NCBI GenBank assembly: GCA_031213475.1
Contig: JARUPZ010000030.1
Span: 5,077,661 to 5,141,660, forward strand
Length of the DNA stretch: 64,000 nucleotides
Reading direction: 5' to 3'
From: Nereocystis luetkeana
Lineage: Eukaryota > Sar > Phaeophyceae > Laminariales > Laminariaceae
Of this stretch, positions 33,972 to 46,665 are shown piece by piece. The notes under the pieces were generated by a model. That model had not been told where the DNA came from. It ran no database searches and saw only the letters and a list, made by a program, of their open reading frames with translations. Within the stretch, counting starts at the first letter, position 1, and every line of letters begins with the position of its first letter. Position numbers and translations under genes: made by a program.

Positions 33972-34698
33972 AGGGCCACTCCTAACGAACAAAAAAAAAC
34001 ACGATTCGTGAGATTTTTGTCGTGAATCGTGATTTTTTTGTCGTGAATCACGACACAAAAAAAAAACGCTTCTTGACGCCATTTTTTTTAGCTTTTCCCT
34101 AAAAAAACAAAATCACGATTCGTGACATTTGTCATGTCTCCAAATACGCCTGATCAAGGCACTACGCAACCCACGAGCACCAACGGTATCCGAAGGTCGG
34201 TATATAGGGGCATGGCAGACTCTGCTTCGTACGCCGCTTGTGGACAACAGGCGGCTACCCAAAGACACCGCTGTGTGCGGGCTAACGAGTACGTGGTGGC
34301 CTTGAAATTTCGAGGAGGAGGGGCCACAGCTCGAAGACAAACAAACGCGAAAATGACCTGAGGATGTCACAGGCCAGGCCGGGCAGACATCGCGCGCTTG
34401 GCTGACGGTCGGTGAAATTGGAATCTCGCAGGCTGGGTCAGGCTTCGGCCCGTGATTCGAATATACCACAGGCGGGGCCAGGCGCGGTCGGCCCGGCCCG
34501 GCCTGGCCGTGCCCCACTCGCGAGAGTTGGCTCCACCCGCGAAAACCGTTGGGTTTGAAGTATCGGAATTTTTACAATTCGAAACGTGTGACGTTTTTCG
34601 GGGGGGGTTTTAGAACTGAAATACCACGGATCGTGATCTTTTGGCATGTCAAAAAGTCACGAATCGTGATTTTTGTTCGGTTCGTTAGGAGCGGCCCT
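33972..34698. mobile_element. Non-autonomous DNA transposon with ~40 bp terminal inverted repeats
   Basis: The left end AGGGCCACTCCTAACGAAC and the right end (reverse complement AGGGCCGCTCCTAACGAAC) are followed on both sides by a poly-A stretch and then CACGATTCGTGA. The palindrome CACGAATCGTG or close forms occur about four times in the left 160 bp and twice near the right end, like sub-terminal transposase binding sites. The 727 bp interior has no convincing gene. The target duplication is unclear. Confidence 0.75.
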
Positions 34699-35880
34699 AA
34701 ATACGTGCATATGCCCATATATTACAGCAAGTCGACACGGGCAATCGGGAATTTTGCGTACAGCTCATGTACGAGTTGTAGGACCATTTTGTTTAGCAAT
34801 GTAGCAGCACTGCAATGTAGCAGCACTACCGCAGCAATAAGGTGTAACAGCAGTGGAGGCTTTGGGTCTGGCCCACTTGACTATTGAAGACATTTTTCTA
34901 CTGTCCCATCACGTAGGGTGCATCATTTTTTGTGACCCCCAATCGACGTACACCGCAGACAGACAGAAACACTCGTATCTCTCGTGCTACAAGTACTGCT
35001 GCTGTGCAAGGTTACTGCTGCTGTACGGCGCCTTACAGGAGTAGTTGTCTGTTGCACGTCTGTACGTGGAGAATTGTCAATATCCGCTGGTATCGATACT
35101 GACACACCACTACACCGTCGTCACTGAAACACCGACAACTACAAATAAATTACATGATGGACATGAGCCCCCTCTTGGCGCCACGACGTCTCCTAGATAG
35201 GCTCCCTTCCTCTCCATGATTCCCACACCACTCCAAGGTATGTCCTTGGCAAACAAGCCAGACGCAAGCTTATACATACTCACCGTGCCTTTGAGTGAGA
35301 CATAACAACAAGAGTAAGAGAAATAAGCTGAATTTCGTCGTACCTGCTCCAGACCGCCCAGGAGAGCTGGCCCATGAAACACTCGATGTCGCCGGACATA
35401 CAAAAAAAGAGCTCGCCAGTGGCGGTAAGCATATTAACAGAGCCAACAAACCATGAATCCAAAAGGTAGCGTGGCAAGGCATGGTGCTCGGGTGCTGTGC
35501 AGAGATGCTAGTGGGCACTCATGTTGAGCTTGACTAATGACGTCATTCGAAGGTGTTCCAACAGATTAAAAGGCTTGTTCAATGCGCTCAGTCGGGTAAT
35601 GTCCCTTTACAAAAATTTACTGAGGTGGTACTTCCTCGTTGATGACAGCAGAAAACCATCGAGCGTGATCTAGTCAGCTCTGACACCCCGACCGGACAAA
35701 AGGCATCATCGGGCACTCCACCGTACGGCATTGCTCCAATAAAACGGCGTACCTCCTAGCTTGCCCCATCTTGAAGGCGCACGGAACAGGACACGAGACA
35801 CTGCACACCCTGTAAAACCGCAACTCCCCCCTCATTCAGCAGCATAGCGGTGGCCGGTTTGCCTCTCGAGTACTTCTACC

Positions 35881-36177
35881 TCAACTCCAGCGCCAGCGCC
35901 CTTCCGAGAGTCCCAAAGATTTTGCAATAAAGCCTGGTACGATGACGATCAACCCCACCATTTTCTCCGAGGAACCCAGAAGGTCATCTCCTGTGCCTGC
36001 TTCGCGCGGGCGAAGGAGGGAACGAGCGTCGAACGACGGCGTTTCTAGGGCCTTGCTCGCGAGAGCAGCTTCGTCTGCGTTGGTGACGTTCGCGTTTTTG
36101 AGTTGGATGCCTGCCTCCTGTTTGGCCTTCGTAGTGCCTGCTGTTCCGGCTGCGGCGGGAGCGTTCTGCGGGTGCTC
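35881..36177 (-). CDS. Possible terminal exon of an unknown protein
   Basis: A minus-strand open frame of about 98 codons follows a strong acceptor-like tract (long pyrimidine run then CAG near 36178) and ends in a stop at 35881. The product is charged and ends with a hydrophobic stretch (KMVGLIVIVPGFIAKSLGL) that could be a C-terminal membrane segment. No upstream exon was found and no family was recognised. The opposite strand is also open and contains an ASCLAF-V-V-P stretch resembling a plastid signal, so the coding strand is uncertain. Confidence 0.3.
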   Translation of the reverse strand, partial: EHPQNAPAAAGTAGTTKAKQEAGIQLKNANVTNADEAALASKALETPSFDARSLLRPREAGTGDDLLGSSEKMVGLIVIVPGFIAKSLGLSEGRWRWS

Positions 36178-37984
36178 CTGCTCCGACGAAGAGGTGATGG
36201 AAAGGATGGGGAAAAAATGGTTTCCACGTGTGTGCCTGTGTTTTGAGTTATCATGATGTTGGACGGCAAGCAGCATCGTCATACCCTCTGTGTATTCGTT
36301 TCTGGTGCCTTGTTTGTTGGAGCGTGTGCCCTTCACGAGATTTGAGCAGTCATGCTCGTGTACTGCTCTGGCCGTCCCCTTCCTCTGTTCGAAGGCTCCC
36401 ACCTGCCACCCCTTTTCTTGCTTGTAAGGGGTTGGGATGCATTTCAGTAGGCATATTTTACGTGAGACGTTCCTGTTCCTGTCATTTGTTGCTCGTGTGG
36501 ACTACACATGGTGTGTACCTGACGTGAATGGAGCGTGACTTCTTTGGTTCCAATGTTCCAACGCGCCTTCAAGAGGCACAGGTTGAGTCTGCTTTGCTGC
36601 GCGCTGGCTTGCACCCCCGTGTGCTGTGATCGGATGCGTGGGACATGCTGTATGCCCTGCGCGTGCAGGATTCGTTCTAAGTCGCTGCAGCAGAGCCACA
36701 AGTCTTGCGGTTGATCGTAGACAGCATACTACTGTAGGCAAGGAGGAAATCCACGTACTTGCCGCACCCCGGTTGACAGCAGTGATCGATACATCGAAGT
36801 TCAACCCGGCGCAAGAAAAGCTGTTGGCAGTATGTAATCAGTTCTCTTGTACTGGTGCTGTATTACTGCACCAGGTGGGTAATGGTACCTATGACGAGCT
36901 TATGCTTCGGCCTTATGTTCTACCAGGTACCTTATTTATCTCGAGGTGTCCGTAGGTTAGTACGTATCAGTCGTGGGAAACTCGGAAACACGAACACCCC
37001 CCCCTTCTATTTGATTTCTTGTTTCGTCCGAAGCCGAGCAGATGCTCGCGAATCACGTGGGGCGCGTAGGCCTCCGAAACTTCCAATATGGAATATCTCG
37101 TATGATATCCTGTACGATCAGAATGCCAAACCGACCGTAGAATTCGTTTGTAGAGCCGGTGATAACGGTCCTGATACTTTGGTAGTATATACCCCCCGGG
37201 TCGACGCCGGGTCTCCACATGATATGGTCGCCTGTTTTCTCGGGTGGGGCCAGCCTACGCAAGCTTTGATTTGCCGCAAGGCAGCCTCGGAACGAGATAC
37301 GTTTACACACCGGGAAGCACGGCAACTGGAGAATTGCTTTGACCACTCGTATGTACATATTATGTGTATGTCGTCGAAAGCCCAAGCAGCATGGGGTGAC
37401 AAGAAATCACGGAGCGGTTCTCCGCCGAAGTGGCGTTACTTGTGTTGTTTCTCCACCAGTTAAATATAGTTCAGCCGTTACGTTACGTGCCGCAAAATAC
37501 TTCCGGCTCTGGATTCCAGTACTACCTGGTATAATTGTCCTCCAAAATTGACCACGTTTATGACTTGGCCCATCTCCGACAAAAATGATGGAATATATAC
37601 GTACAAGGTTCCGCTTCGGGATTATGGTAGATTTTTTTCCTGGAGGGGTATCCCAAGCGAAAAGGGACAACACAGCAGGCGTTCGTTCCTCGGACCAGGT
37701 ATACTCACACATACGTAGTCACGGGGCAAAAACGAAAAACACAAATAAAAAACTCTCGAAAGCTAAGGAAAAAGAATTAACCACCGGACAAGTAGTTGGG
37801 CATGCAACACCGACCAGCCCATACGAGTTTATAGTTACAGTGGTAGTTGTATACCTCGGCATATAACGTGCAAGGTTAACGTTACCCTTCGGAGGGAATC
37901 GGACGTGGGGTAACGCAAGGTAAAATCCCGATGACGGTTTGTGCGGCTGAGAAGAACGAAAAGCCCACCAGCCGTTGAAATCTT

Positions 37985-38190
37985 AGTCTACACGGCCCAA
38001 AAAGCGAAAGACGTAACGACCAGGTATACATCTACCCGACCTAATTTCTAACCTTAGCCCTATCACCCCCAACCGCCTGCACTACTATTAATAATAGTTC
38101 TCGGAATGAAGCTGTATTGAGTAGATTTAGTGTGCACCATCAGTCATTTTGTCGAAATTGGGCCAAGCCGTCCATATTAATAAGATTGTA
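37985..38190. mobile_element. MITE family D, copy 1
   Basis: Shares CTAACCTTAGCCCTATC and CATTTTGTCGAAATTGGGCC-AAGCCGTC with 44605-44795 and 46480-46665. The ends are loose inverted repeats (GGCCCA...TGGGCC). About 0.2 kb, non-coding. Confidence 0.5.
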
Positions 38191-38618
38191 GTGTATGTAC
38201 ACTACGAGTGTTTACCGGTACTGTCGTAGCGTCGAAGCGTAAGATGTACGTACCTGGTAGGTGAATGGGCATTGGTTGTCACATATCTGTTGATCTAGTA
38301 TCACGCCTTCTTTTGTTGTTGCCGCGTGTTGCCTCAATGTCCAATCTGACTTGATTCGAAACTGCTGCTGTCGTCCACGCTGATCCCCCGGTTGCATTCC
38401 CTCCCGTCCTCCCGTCCACCTGCCCCCCTGGACTTGAAGGGCGCAGCAGTGCGGCGGTCTAGCATGAGGAGACCACTGTCTCAGGGCACTCTGGGCGCAA
38501 CGCGGGGGGGTAATGATGAACGAGACCACGGAGCGAGAGGGATGCAGATGCTGTGGTCGGGGGGGAAGCGGACGAAAGGAAACGAGGTGCGCGTTTGACC
38601 TTGCACCCGTTTTCTTGG

Positions 38619-38653
38619 TGGGGAGGGAGGGAGGGAGGGAGGGAGGGAGGGAG
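38619..38653 (+). repeat. (GGGA)n tract, G-quadruplex-prone
   Basis: Eight consecutive GGGA units, able in principle to form a four-stranded structure. Confidence 0.9.
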
Positions 38654-38679
38654 CTATTGACGGTGGAGTGGGACATGTG

Positions 38680-38785
38680 TTTAGTTGACACACGACACAC
38701 GTCATACGTTGTGTGGAGGTGTGGTAAGATTGTGCCTTTTTCCCTATCCGCCGGAGGATGAACGATAATAATTTAACAAATAGGC
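38680..38785. repeat. Dispersed repeat family I, copy 2
   Basis: Counterpart of 3650-3760 in the same orientation. Confidence 0.5.
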
Positions 38786-39640
38786 TTATCGAAGGTGCGA
38801 CCCGGTTCCGGTATGGATGATTCGACGGGTGTGTTGGAGATAATTGTATACCGGGTAGTTTTTTATTTCGCGTCTGAAGCGTCGAGAAATAGAACACGTA
38901 AATGCCCTACTGCCTATTTTTAGAAGCGCGCTCGTGTGTCTGGTGTGTCTCGTGTGTCTCGTGTTTCTGGTAACTGAGGCCGCGTGACGTTTACCGACGG
39001 TGTGACCGCGACACTGCTTTATCGAACCAACCGCGCTGCTGTGGCCTCGCCGTAGCTCTGGACAGACAGACAGACAACACTTCCGATCGATACGTTCACG
39101 CCTTGTCCAAGCCGTCTGGTGCCCATCTTGCTTGTCTCGTTGTCGTGGGCCTTATCCGCTAGACTACGAGGGGCTGACTCGACACGTGACCTACTGTAGT
39201 CTGAAGGCGCTTGAAGGGTAACCGTCGTGAGGCCGCTCTGGGCAAGGCACCGCTGGATGGTGGTCTTGCGTCCGAACACGAGTCGTAGCCGTTCCCGGAG
39301 GTGGCTTATGAATGCCTTCTTGACCACGGTGCCAGAACCAAAAAAACTGCCGGTCCCGGAGGACGGCTGCAAACGACGATTGATCTCGGTTTTCTCGTGA
39401 CACGGGTGGTCACGGATATTTATAGCTGGCGAATCGCAAATGGAAACCCCTGCACTTTACGCTCGTAGGTGCGGAGTGCGTTCTACTGACGCAGCAACCA
39501 ACCCCGGCTTTTGTTACAAGGCACATATAGCAACGATATGTGAACGGCAGAGGAACGCATAAACCCAGGCCCCCCTCCCCCTGCCTCCCTCGGCGCTTGT
39601 GCTCCCGCCCGCCAACCTTCCGTCCGCTGTTGTTTGGAAG

Positions 39641-42600
39641 GTAACCGTGAACATCGAGCGCACCAGCATGAACTCCCGTCGAATCTCTGGAAGCATTGTG
39701 GTCAACCGCCCGATTGAGGTTCGTGTAGTATCGACATACGGTGTGGTATTAGGTTGACTGTAGTGCAGCGCCAATGAAGTGTATTGAAGTTCTGTTCCCC
39801 AGTGTACATGCAATCGGTGTATCACACCTTTGGCAGCAGCAGCCGCAGCAGCAGAAATTTAGTTTGGGCGGCGATATGAGCATGTGATATTTCTGCCACT
39901 TCTGTCTGTTGTCTTATTTTGGAGGCGTCGCCCACGTTGGAAACGCCTGCAGTCGTGGTGAGGCGTGACATTGTGGAGCGGTGCTACCCCGACCCGCCGT
40001 GCGGCTGGCACGGGCCAAGACTAGCGTGTGGCCCGTCAGTGCTTTATCGTAGCCAACGACTTGCGGCCTTTTGTGTTTGCACATGGCAAGCAGATAGTTG
40101 CTTCCCTATGGCATGCCGCAGTCGACGGTCTCCTCGTGCTCTCAGCTGCTGCCATCCCGTGCAAAAATAATGTATTCGTCGCGCCGCCTTCCGCCCACGA
40201 GTCGCCCGCGCAGCCCAGTATGTCACTACAGAATGTTGAGTACATGCATTTACTTTGTTTTTGTAACGAGCGGCGGAACGTTGTCTGCTCAGCCGCACTC
40301 GTTTTTTGTGAACTCCTGTTGTAGAACCTCCCCCATCCACGGTTGAGTGGCCTGAGCTATCTTGATCGTATGCTAAGTCGGTGTCACTCCTCCCTCCCAC
40401 CCACCACTGCCACTCCCAACCCCACCCCATCCCCCCCGCCATTCTCTTCCGCGGATTTTTTCTCCTTTCAGGATGTTTGGCTTACCCTTACGGATTACGA
40501 CCGGTTGGCCGAGTACGTTCCGAACTTGACCCAGAGCAAAGTCAGGCCGAGCAACGACGGGCAGATAAAACTCTGGCAGGAGGGGGCGCAAAAAATCGTC
40601 GGCTTCGACTTCCGGGCGTCGGTGGAGATGTTCATGGACGAGCACTTCGGTACGTCGCTGCCGATGTCCCCCGACTTGTGTGTTTTTGTACTATTTGTTT
40701 TCTGTTTTTTCATGGCGACCGCTGGCCTCGTGCTCCGGAATGCCGTGATTTTTCTCGTTTGGGTTGTTGCAGCAGCAGTAGTATCCCGCGTATACCGTTT
40801 GCGTACCAGGTAGATTGCGTGATTTAGCTTGGCGGTTTTGGTGATTGTCGGCTGCCGATCGACCCTGTTGTATTCCTGTCCCCCTAGAGGTGTATGGCTT
40901 ACCTTACCTTAACCGACGTTCACCGCCCCGCCTACGTCCTGCTCGATCCCCATCTTGAATTGAACATCAGGCGACCCGGAGAACAGGATGGCGCAGCGGA
41001 AGCTTACGTTCGGGCTGCTCGACTCCCGGATGTTCACAGAATTCGACGGAGAGTGGAGGATGCAATTCAACAGCCGCAAGGTGTGTTGTGTGGCACTCGA
41101 CATGTTCTAGTATTCACACCACGGCGCAGACGAGATCAACCGTCTCTTAGAGACAGCGAGAACTCAAAAAAGGCTCGAGAAGATGATCGCAGAACGGCTT
41201 CTTGGGTCTGCACGCTTTGATGGCGAATTTGTTGGGGGAGGGTTCTGTCTAAACGGTCTAACCTTGGGATCGATGCGTTGGTGGGCATGGCCGTGTTGGT
41301 GGGAGATGCGAGAGGGGTTATGTTGATTGGCGAGTCGGCCCATGGGATCAGTCTGTTCGCTGCGTTTTGAAATATGTCTGTCGTAGATCGCTGCTACGGC
41401 AGTGCCCCCTGTCGATGTAGTATGTGTGCACTCTGCTACAGCAGCGTTTGTCTACCGAGTCGCTCACCGATAACAAAGGATGCCCTGTCACATAAGGACG
41501 GCCCGATAACCCCCACCCCCTTCCACCCCACCCAACCCGCTTATCCTTGCTTTCTAACGTGTTCGGCCTTATCGAAACACACGTGCAGAGTCGCTTTTTA
41601 TTTCTTTCATGGTGTCACGAGCGATAAACCCCTCCGCTTTTTTTTTCTAGAAACCCAAGGTAACAGAACGGTTCACGTGGGTACCGAAACATCGAGTTGC
41701 GGTTTCACTACAGTACACATTACCCGCTCTGCTGTATCTCTCGCTCACCGCCACACCGCGCCACGCCCCCCTCCTCCCTGCCTGTGCTCGTGGAAACCCC
41801 AGCAAGTGGCTGGCCCTAACGGACTGGAGTTCCAGTACACGACGAAGCTTTTCTACATGGTGCACATCAGGCCCAAGGGTCCCGTGCCGGTGCTTGCGCT
41901 AGAGTGGCAGATTTCTAACGAGGTTCCCAACAATCTTGCCGCTCTTAAAAAGGCCGCGGAGCTGGTCACGCCGGAGTACATGCAGGTGGGCGGGGGCGGT
42001 GCATGCATCGGGTATGCCGGGGATATGACCGACCCGAGTTTGTGTCTGTGTCTGTGTGTGTTTCTTTTGTTCTTGTTTTTCGCGTGCTGGTTTTTGTTTT
42101 CGTTTTTCGTTTTTGAGGTATTAAGTCTACACCGCGTGGGTTTTGCCGGTATAGACTATGAATAGTAGGCGGGAGGTTGAGAAAGCTACTAACACGGCTT
42201 GCCTAAGTCAAAGAGCCCCCGGGGTTTGCAACCTTTCCACGGTGGGTATCACTCACCGTACATACTCTTGTCCGTAGGCGTAAGGAACAGTTGGTCATTG
42301 ACTTTATATTCAAAAGGTCCTTACATTTTCGGACAGAGTGGTACGAGTTAGCGCGTTACCGTTGACGCCCTTGGTACGCCCCATGGCAAACCGGGGGCTG
42401 CAAGAAATTCAGAGTGTATCAGGGCAACTGTTCTATGCTGTTGGTTGTGATGGGCGACCGGTCCTTTTGGGCGCGTCGAGGCCTCCTTCGGCCTATTAAA
42501 CTGTTTTTTGTGTTGGGAGTGGTCAGACAAGGGGGTCAAACCGTGGCGGTCTCCTATTGGTAGCATGTACACTAATGCTGAGTAGGGGCAAAGGTCGGCC

Positions 42601-43309
42601 TCGAAGCGTTTCAGCCGCGGTAGAGATTATCCAAAAGATGCGACAGATTTAAAACCGGCGCCACTTTCTCCCGTAACGTAAACCTGTCAGGGTCCTTCTG
42701 CAGCACCGTAGCTACCGTACCGGGTAGTACCCGGCGAAGTAGTATGCAGGTTGCAGGAGCGTTCCCATTCCCGGATGCCAAACTACCGGCAAGTATGCAT
42801 GCATTCATCCACTGCGAAAACCGTGGCATGGTCTGTATTTTTGCGGCACGGTCGTTGTTTTGGTTTTTGGCGAACTGCCGTTTGTATCGGGTACCTGGTA
42901 TACAGAACCTGGTACTAGTACTATTAATATGTGTTACCGGTATGTATTTTCGGGATTTCGGTGATAATTTCAAGTACTGATATGAAGAAAAATTGCTTGT
43001 TTGCGGGAGGCCACGATTTTTTCACCTTTTTCAATCGTTTTCTTTTTTTTGCTGCAGATGCGACGGACTGAGCGGGAAGAGGAGTTCGCCCAGCGGAATT
43101 TGAGATCCGCGCCGGCGCCGCCGACCACTCGGCTGCCGAAACCGGTCTCGCGTTACGCTGAAGTCGACGAGGCCGCCCGCAAGGCCGAAGAAGGCGCCGT
43201 CAAGGTCGGCGCGGAGGCGTTTGTTGCGAAGGGGAACGGTAGCGACGGTTACGCGCAACCCGACTGGGATACAGACGAAACTCTCGAGGCGTACATTGCC
43301 AAGCGGTGA
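39641..43309 (+). CDS. SRPBCC/cyclase-dehydrase protein, probably plastid (N-terminal exon not found)
   Basis: Exons 39641-39718, 40472-40649, 40971-41080, 41803-41985 and 43058-43309 join in phase (267 codons including stop). The product reads VTVNIERTSM...GSIVVNRPIEDVW, then LTLTDYDRLAEYVPNL, FMDEHFG, LTFGLLDSRMFTEFDGEW, LEFQYTTKLFYMVHIRPK and EVPNNLAALKKAAEL. This is the START-like helix-grip fold of the polyketide cyclase/dehydrase (COQ10-like) family; the D-V-W-x-x-LTDYDRLAE-x-x-P-N-L block is its hallmark. Members bind hydrophobic ligands, and those in cyanobacteria and plastids mostly lack a known ligand. The tail after residue 183 is charged (REEEFAQRNL) and ends ETLEAYIAKR. The first exon, presumably with a transit peptide, was not identified; an in-frame stop at 39560 and a pyrimidine-rich AAG acceptor at 39640 show that the first visible exon is internal. 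Confidence 0.85.
42264..42343. mobile_element. MITE family C, copy 5
   Basis: CTCTTGTCCGTAGGCGTAAGG and CCTTACATTTTCGGACAGAG as imperfect inverted ends, 80 bp. It lies in the last intron of the SRPBCC gene. Confidence 0.65.
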
Positions 43310-43434
43310 GACGCTGAGTGAGGGGTGGTCTGCCGTCCTGTCTCGCGTCGCGCAGAAAGGAAAGTTATGTGGCTTTTTTGGTGTGTGCTGGCCTGTGATT
43401 TTTGCCGTGGTGGGCACAATGACAAACAAAAATG

Positions 43435-43570
43435 GTGCTCGACACAACGGGCATGTGATGCTCGATATGGCATGTTGATGCTCCGTATAGCAAGCGGTGC
43501 TCGATGAGGCGCGGTGCTCGACAGGGCAAGCGGTGCTCGATAGGGAAATTGCTGCTCGAAGGTTGCGAAA
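43435..43570. repeat. Degenerate ~22 bp minisatellite (GCGGTGCTCGAT)
   Basis: The word GGTGCTCGA or TGCTCGA recurs about seven times directly downstream of the SRPBCC stop codon, with GGGCAAGC and AGGCGC spacers. Confidence 0.7.
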
Positions 43571-44604
43571 GGTGCCCTTACTGTAGTAGGCGGTCGGGGG
43601 TGCGTGCGCCTCGGGAGTTCCAGTCGCGGCGTTATCCAGAAGGGCTACTGTAGGTTACCTGGGGTTGTTTGTTGGGTGTGGACTAATATTGACGATTTAA
43701 CAGCGTGTATCAGAACGCACGTGAGGCGGGGTAGACATTTTTCGATGTGTAGTGAGTGGACCATGGGTCTACATTGCTGCGATTTTCTCGGGGTATTATC
43801 CCCCGATACCCGAGTCTTGTTTGTGCATAGGGGGGGCGCGAGTTCGCTTGTAGCGATAGAGGAGAAGGGCGGGCACTGAAGAAACGACGTTGCTGCGGGG
43901 GCCGTAGACAGAGCAAGCCTGAAGTATTACTCTAGAGGGACGGGTTGGGGTGATGGCGAAGCTATATACAGCGGAAGGAACAGTACTCTCCGTATGATAC
44001 CCCCCAGCTTGGCTTTGAGCGTAGCAGTTAAACTACCAAGGAACTCCGAGAGGGGTGCCAAGCTTACGTAGAAATTAACTGAGTAACGCCTCACGCATGA
44101 GGTGCCAAGGCGTTTCATTTTGGATGGTTCGATCGAGGATTGCCTCATATTTGCGACAAAAAGCGCCCAGCGTGCGTGTGGTAGTGGTCTAGTATATTGT
44201 GATGGGGTATTCGTGTGTGTGTTCTTCACATCCTAAACCGTTCTTTCTACCCGTCGACATCCAACACACCCAGTGCCCGCGCTGAATCTTCATCCTAAGA
44301 GAAATACATGGCATGTGGTCTCCAAACTACGACAGAGATACTACGTTGTAGTGCAGTAAGTAGAGTAGACAACGCAATGACATGTCATCACTGCTGTAGT
44401 ACATGCGGAATAGTCCAGAACCGAGATGAAAAGTAATGATGTTTAATTCCGTCGAATTACCGACGGCGCGTCATTCCCATCATGAGGTATACGCCTGTAA
44501 CCGACCACAACGCATACATTATCGGAACCACAGGAAGAGGGCAGGGGAATACCTCGCGTTGGCGTGCGCTTCGTCAGACAATCAGCTTGGCAGCAGTAAC
44601 GAGG

Positions 44605-44795
44605 GTTGTCTAGACGTGGGCCAGCTTCGACAAAATGGTTGAAATAATAACACTCCCTACGAGTATGAGACCCTAACCCTATCCACGACCTCCCTGGGAA
44701 AATTCTCGGAATATTCTAGAATGTCATGAGGAGTAGAGGAGAGAATGTCTACGATTTTCGTCAAAGGTGGGCCAAGTCGTAAACACTACTCGCAG
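44605..44795. mobile_element. MITE family D, copy 2
   Basis: GGGCCAGCTTCGACAAAATGG on the left and GTCAAAGGTGGGCCAAGTC on the right are imperfect inverted ends around a CTAACCCTATCC centre. Confidence 0.55.
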
Positions 44796-46479
44796 TAACA
44801 GCCGCACCAGGATCAGCAGTCTACTTTCGAAATCCGTCAAATGTTGAACATTGCGCCGAACGTCTCACGGCGCTGTCTGAGCATTTAGAAAAACCAAGCC
44901 GCGCACCAGCGTGAGCATTCCATGCAGGTGGTGCTCTACACTATGCGCAGACTGCTGCTGCTATAAACGTCCGAAAATAGTAGGCGGTGCTAGCGTCTTC
45001 TTCGCAGCTGCGAGTAAAAAAAGCGTAGAACGAGGCTTCGAGCAAGCACCTTCCGGTTCCAAATCTCGCTGTCCTCTACAGGCGTCGCACGTACAAAAGG
45101 GACATTCGGATTTGCACCACGATTAACGTGATTTTTGTCACTCATGAGTTCTTCAGACCGCGTTCCAACAGTCCCTCTCGCATGTTTCCACTGCCAACAC
45201 TGTTCAACTCAAACACCAGGCGTCATTAGTTCCCCGAAAGGTAAGGGCAGTTGAAAAATAGTTCTGGACGAACACCTGGTGATCTTTTGGGATTTAGAAA
45301 AGGGAAAAAAAGGCGGCAAGAAAAAAAAAACGCGTCCGAACTAAACTGCATTGAGTTCACGACACACGCGTGCAGCAACGTACTCTACCTCTAAACGGCT
45401 GATGGGACGACAAGATCGACCTCGTCATTGTTTGCGTCGCCAGACCTACTAATAGGCCCCAACAGGCGCCGCACGAGGTACGGAAACACACGATACCAGG
45501 TTACGCGCGTTAAAATCGCCCGTATCGTCGAAACAACTCGAACAACCAGAAATAAAAACATACCAGGTACCGTTGCCAAAGTTACGAGAGCTGCCTCTTC
45601 CCTGTTTACCCCCCGGCCTTCCGCCCCATCCGAGCTCTTCAATACAGACAAGGGAAAACTTCAAGACGTGCCAAATAATTAGAACCTATAGTAGTAACTC
45701 AAATTGTGATGCTTCACACCAAAAAACGAAAAAAAAATACATGTAAAAATGCCTCTGTCCGTCCGCTCGTCCACCAGCCCTTATAAGCGCAATGCCACGG
45801 CATACGCACGGAGTAACGTATCGGGCGCTTTTCGGGGCAAAACCCCCACGGCATGCGTACCGAATACCAGGTACGATTTTTGCCCAACCCGTATATACGT
45901 ACGAGCCTAAAATTTTTTGTTGTTGTCTACAAAAGTCTAAGTTGGCGGGGGGGGGGGGAGGGCGGACACATTCGCTACTCAACGAGCGGTTTCATCATCG
46001 CCACCACAACCACCCCCCCTCTGTTGCTTCTAAAGGGTGCATGCAAGCAGCTAAGCCGAACTCAGGTGCAAGACTGGACAGCCTTTTCGTGGGTGGAAGG
46101 GCACGCACCCCGCGCCCCGCTTCAGACGAGCACGCGCTCTCTCTACCAAAACCGGTCCATAACAATGCCTCCTTCGTGTGGTGATCCCACGAACCCGGCG
46201 GCAAGCACCTTCCTGACACCTGGAAAAAAACGGTAAGGAGGGGGAGCGAGAAGGCCGGAACGGTAAGACTACAGTACTTACAGCAAATTGTAAAGCAACG
46301 TCGGCATCTCACTCGGATTGCAAAATTAAGGTTGAGGATGAATCAATTTCGTGGAAATTTCGTGGAAATTCCGAAACTGCCGCGCTGCGTATCCCTATTG
46401 TAGTTATAGTTCATTACTTGGTATCGGTAATGAAATAAGAAAATGGTGCCACTCTTTTTGTACACTGCAGTTGCACACA

Positions 46480-46665
46480 GGCGGAGGGCTGTATAGACCT
46501 CAGCCCAGCTTCAACTAAATGGCTGCTATTTAGGTGACTTTAGACACTGACCCCAACCCCGAACGCCTGGGAATTTCCTCGGATTTGAGATAAAATAAGG
46601 ACAATCAACCATTTTGTCCTAGCCGGGCCAAGCCGTCAACACTACTAATAGCAATCCTGCACAGC
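46480..46665. mobile_element. MITE family D, copy 3
   Basis: CAGCCCAGCTTCAACTAAATGG and CCATTTTGTCCTAGCCGGGCC as imperfect inverted ends, followed by AAGCCGTCAACACTACTAAT. Confidence 0.55.

Larger units (their letters stand above)
32793..39640. other. Spacer between the DUF1823 and SRPBCC genes
   Basis: 6.8 kb between two genes that point away from each other. It holds MITE A copy 2, repeat G copy 1, a 0.73 kb inverted-repeat transposon, repeat D and repeat I copies and a GGGA tract. It also holds a possible terminal exon at 35881-36177 (-). An open frame of about 200 codons at 36855-37463 (+) matches no family I recognise. First exons of either flanking gene may hide here. Confidence 0.5.

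Noticed and set aside
35340-35420. Minus-strand start-like exon MSGDIECFMGQLSWAVWS with a GTACGA donor
   Set aside because: Protein-like in composition, but no in-phase second exon and no family match could be found.
36855-37463. 202-codon open frame on the plus strand
   Set aside because: No recognisable domain, no convincing start context, and the first third is of spacer-like composition. Left unassigned.
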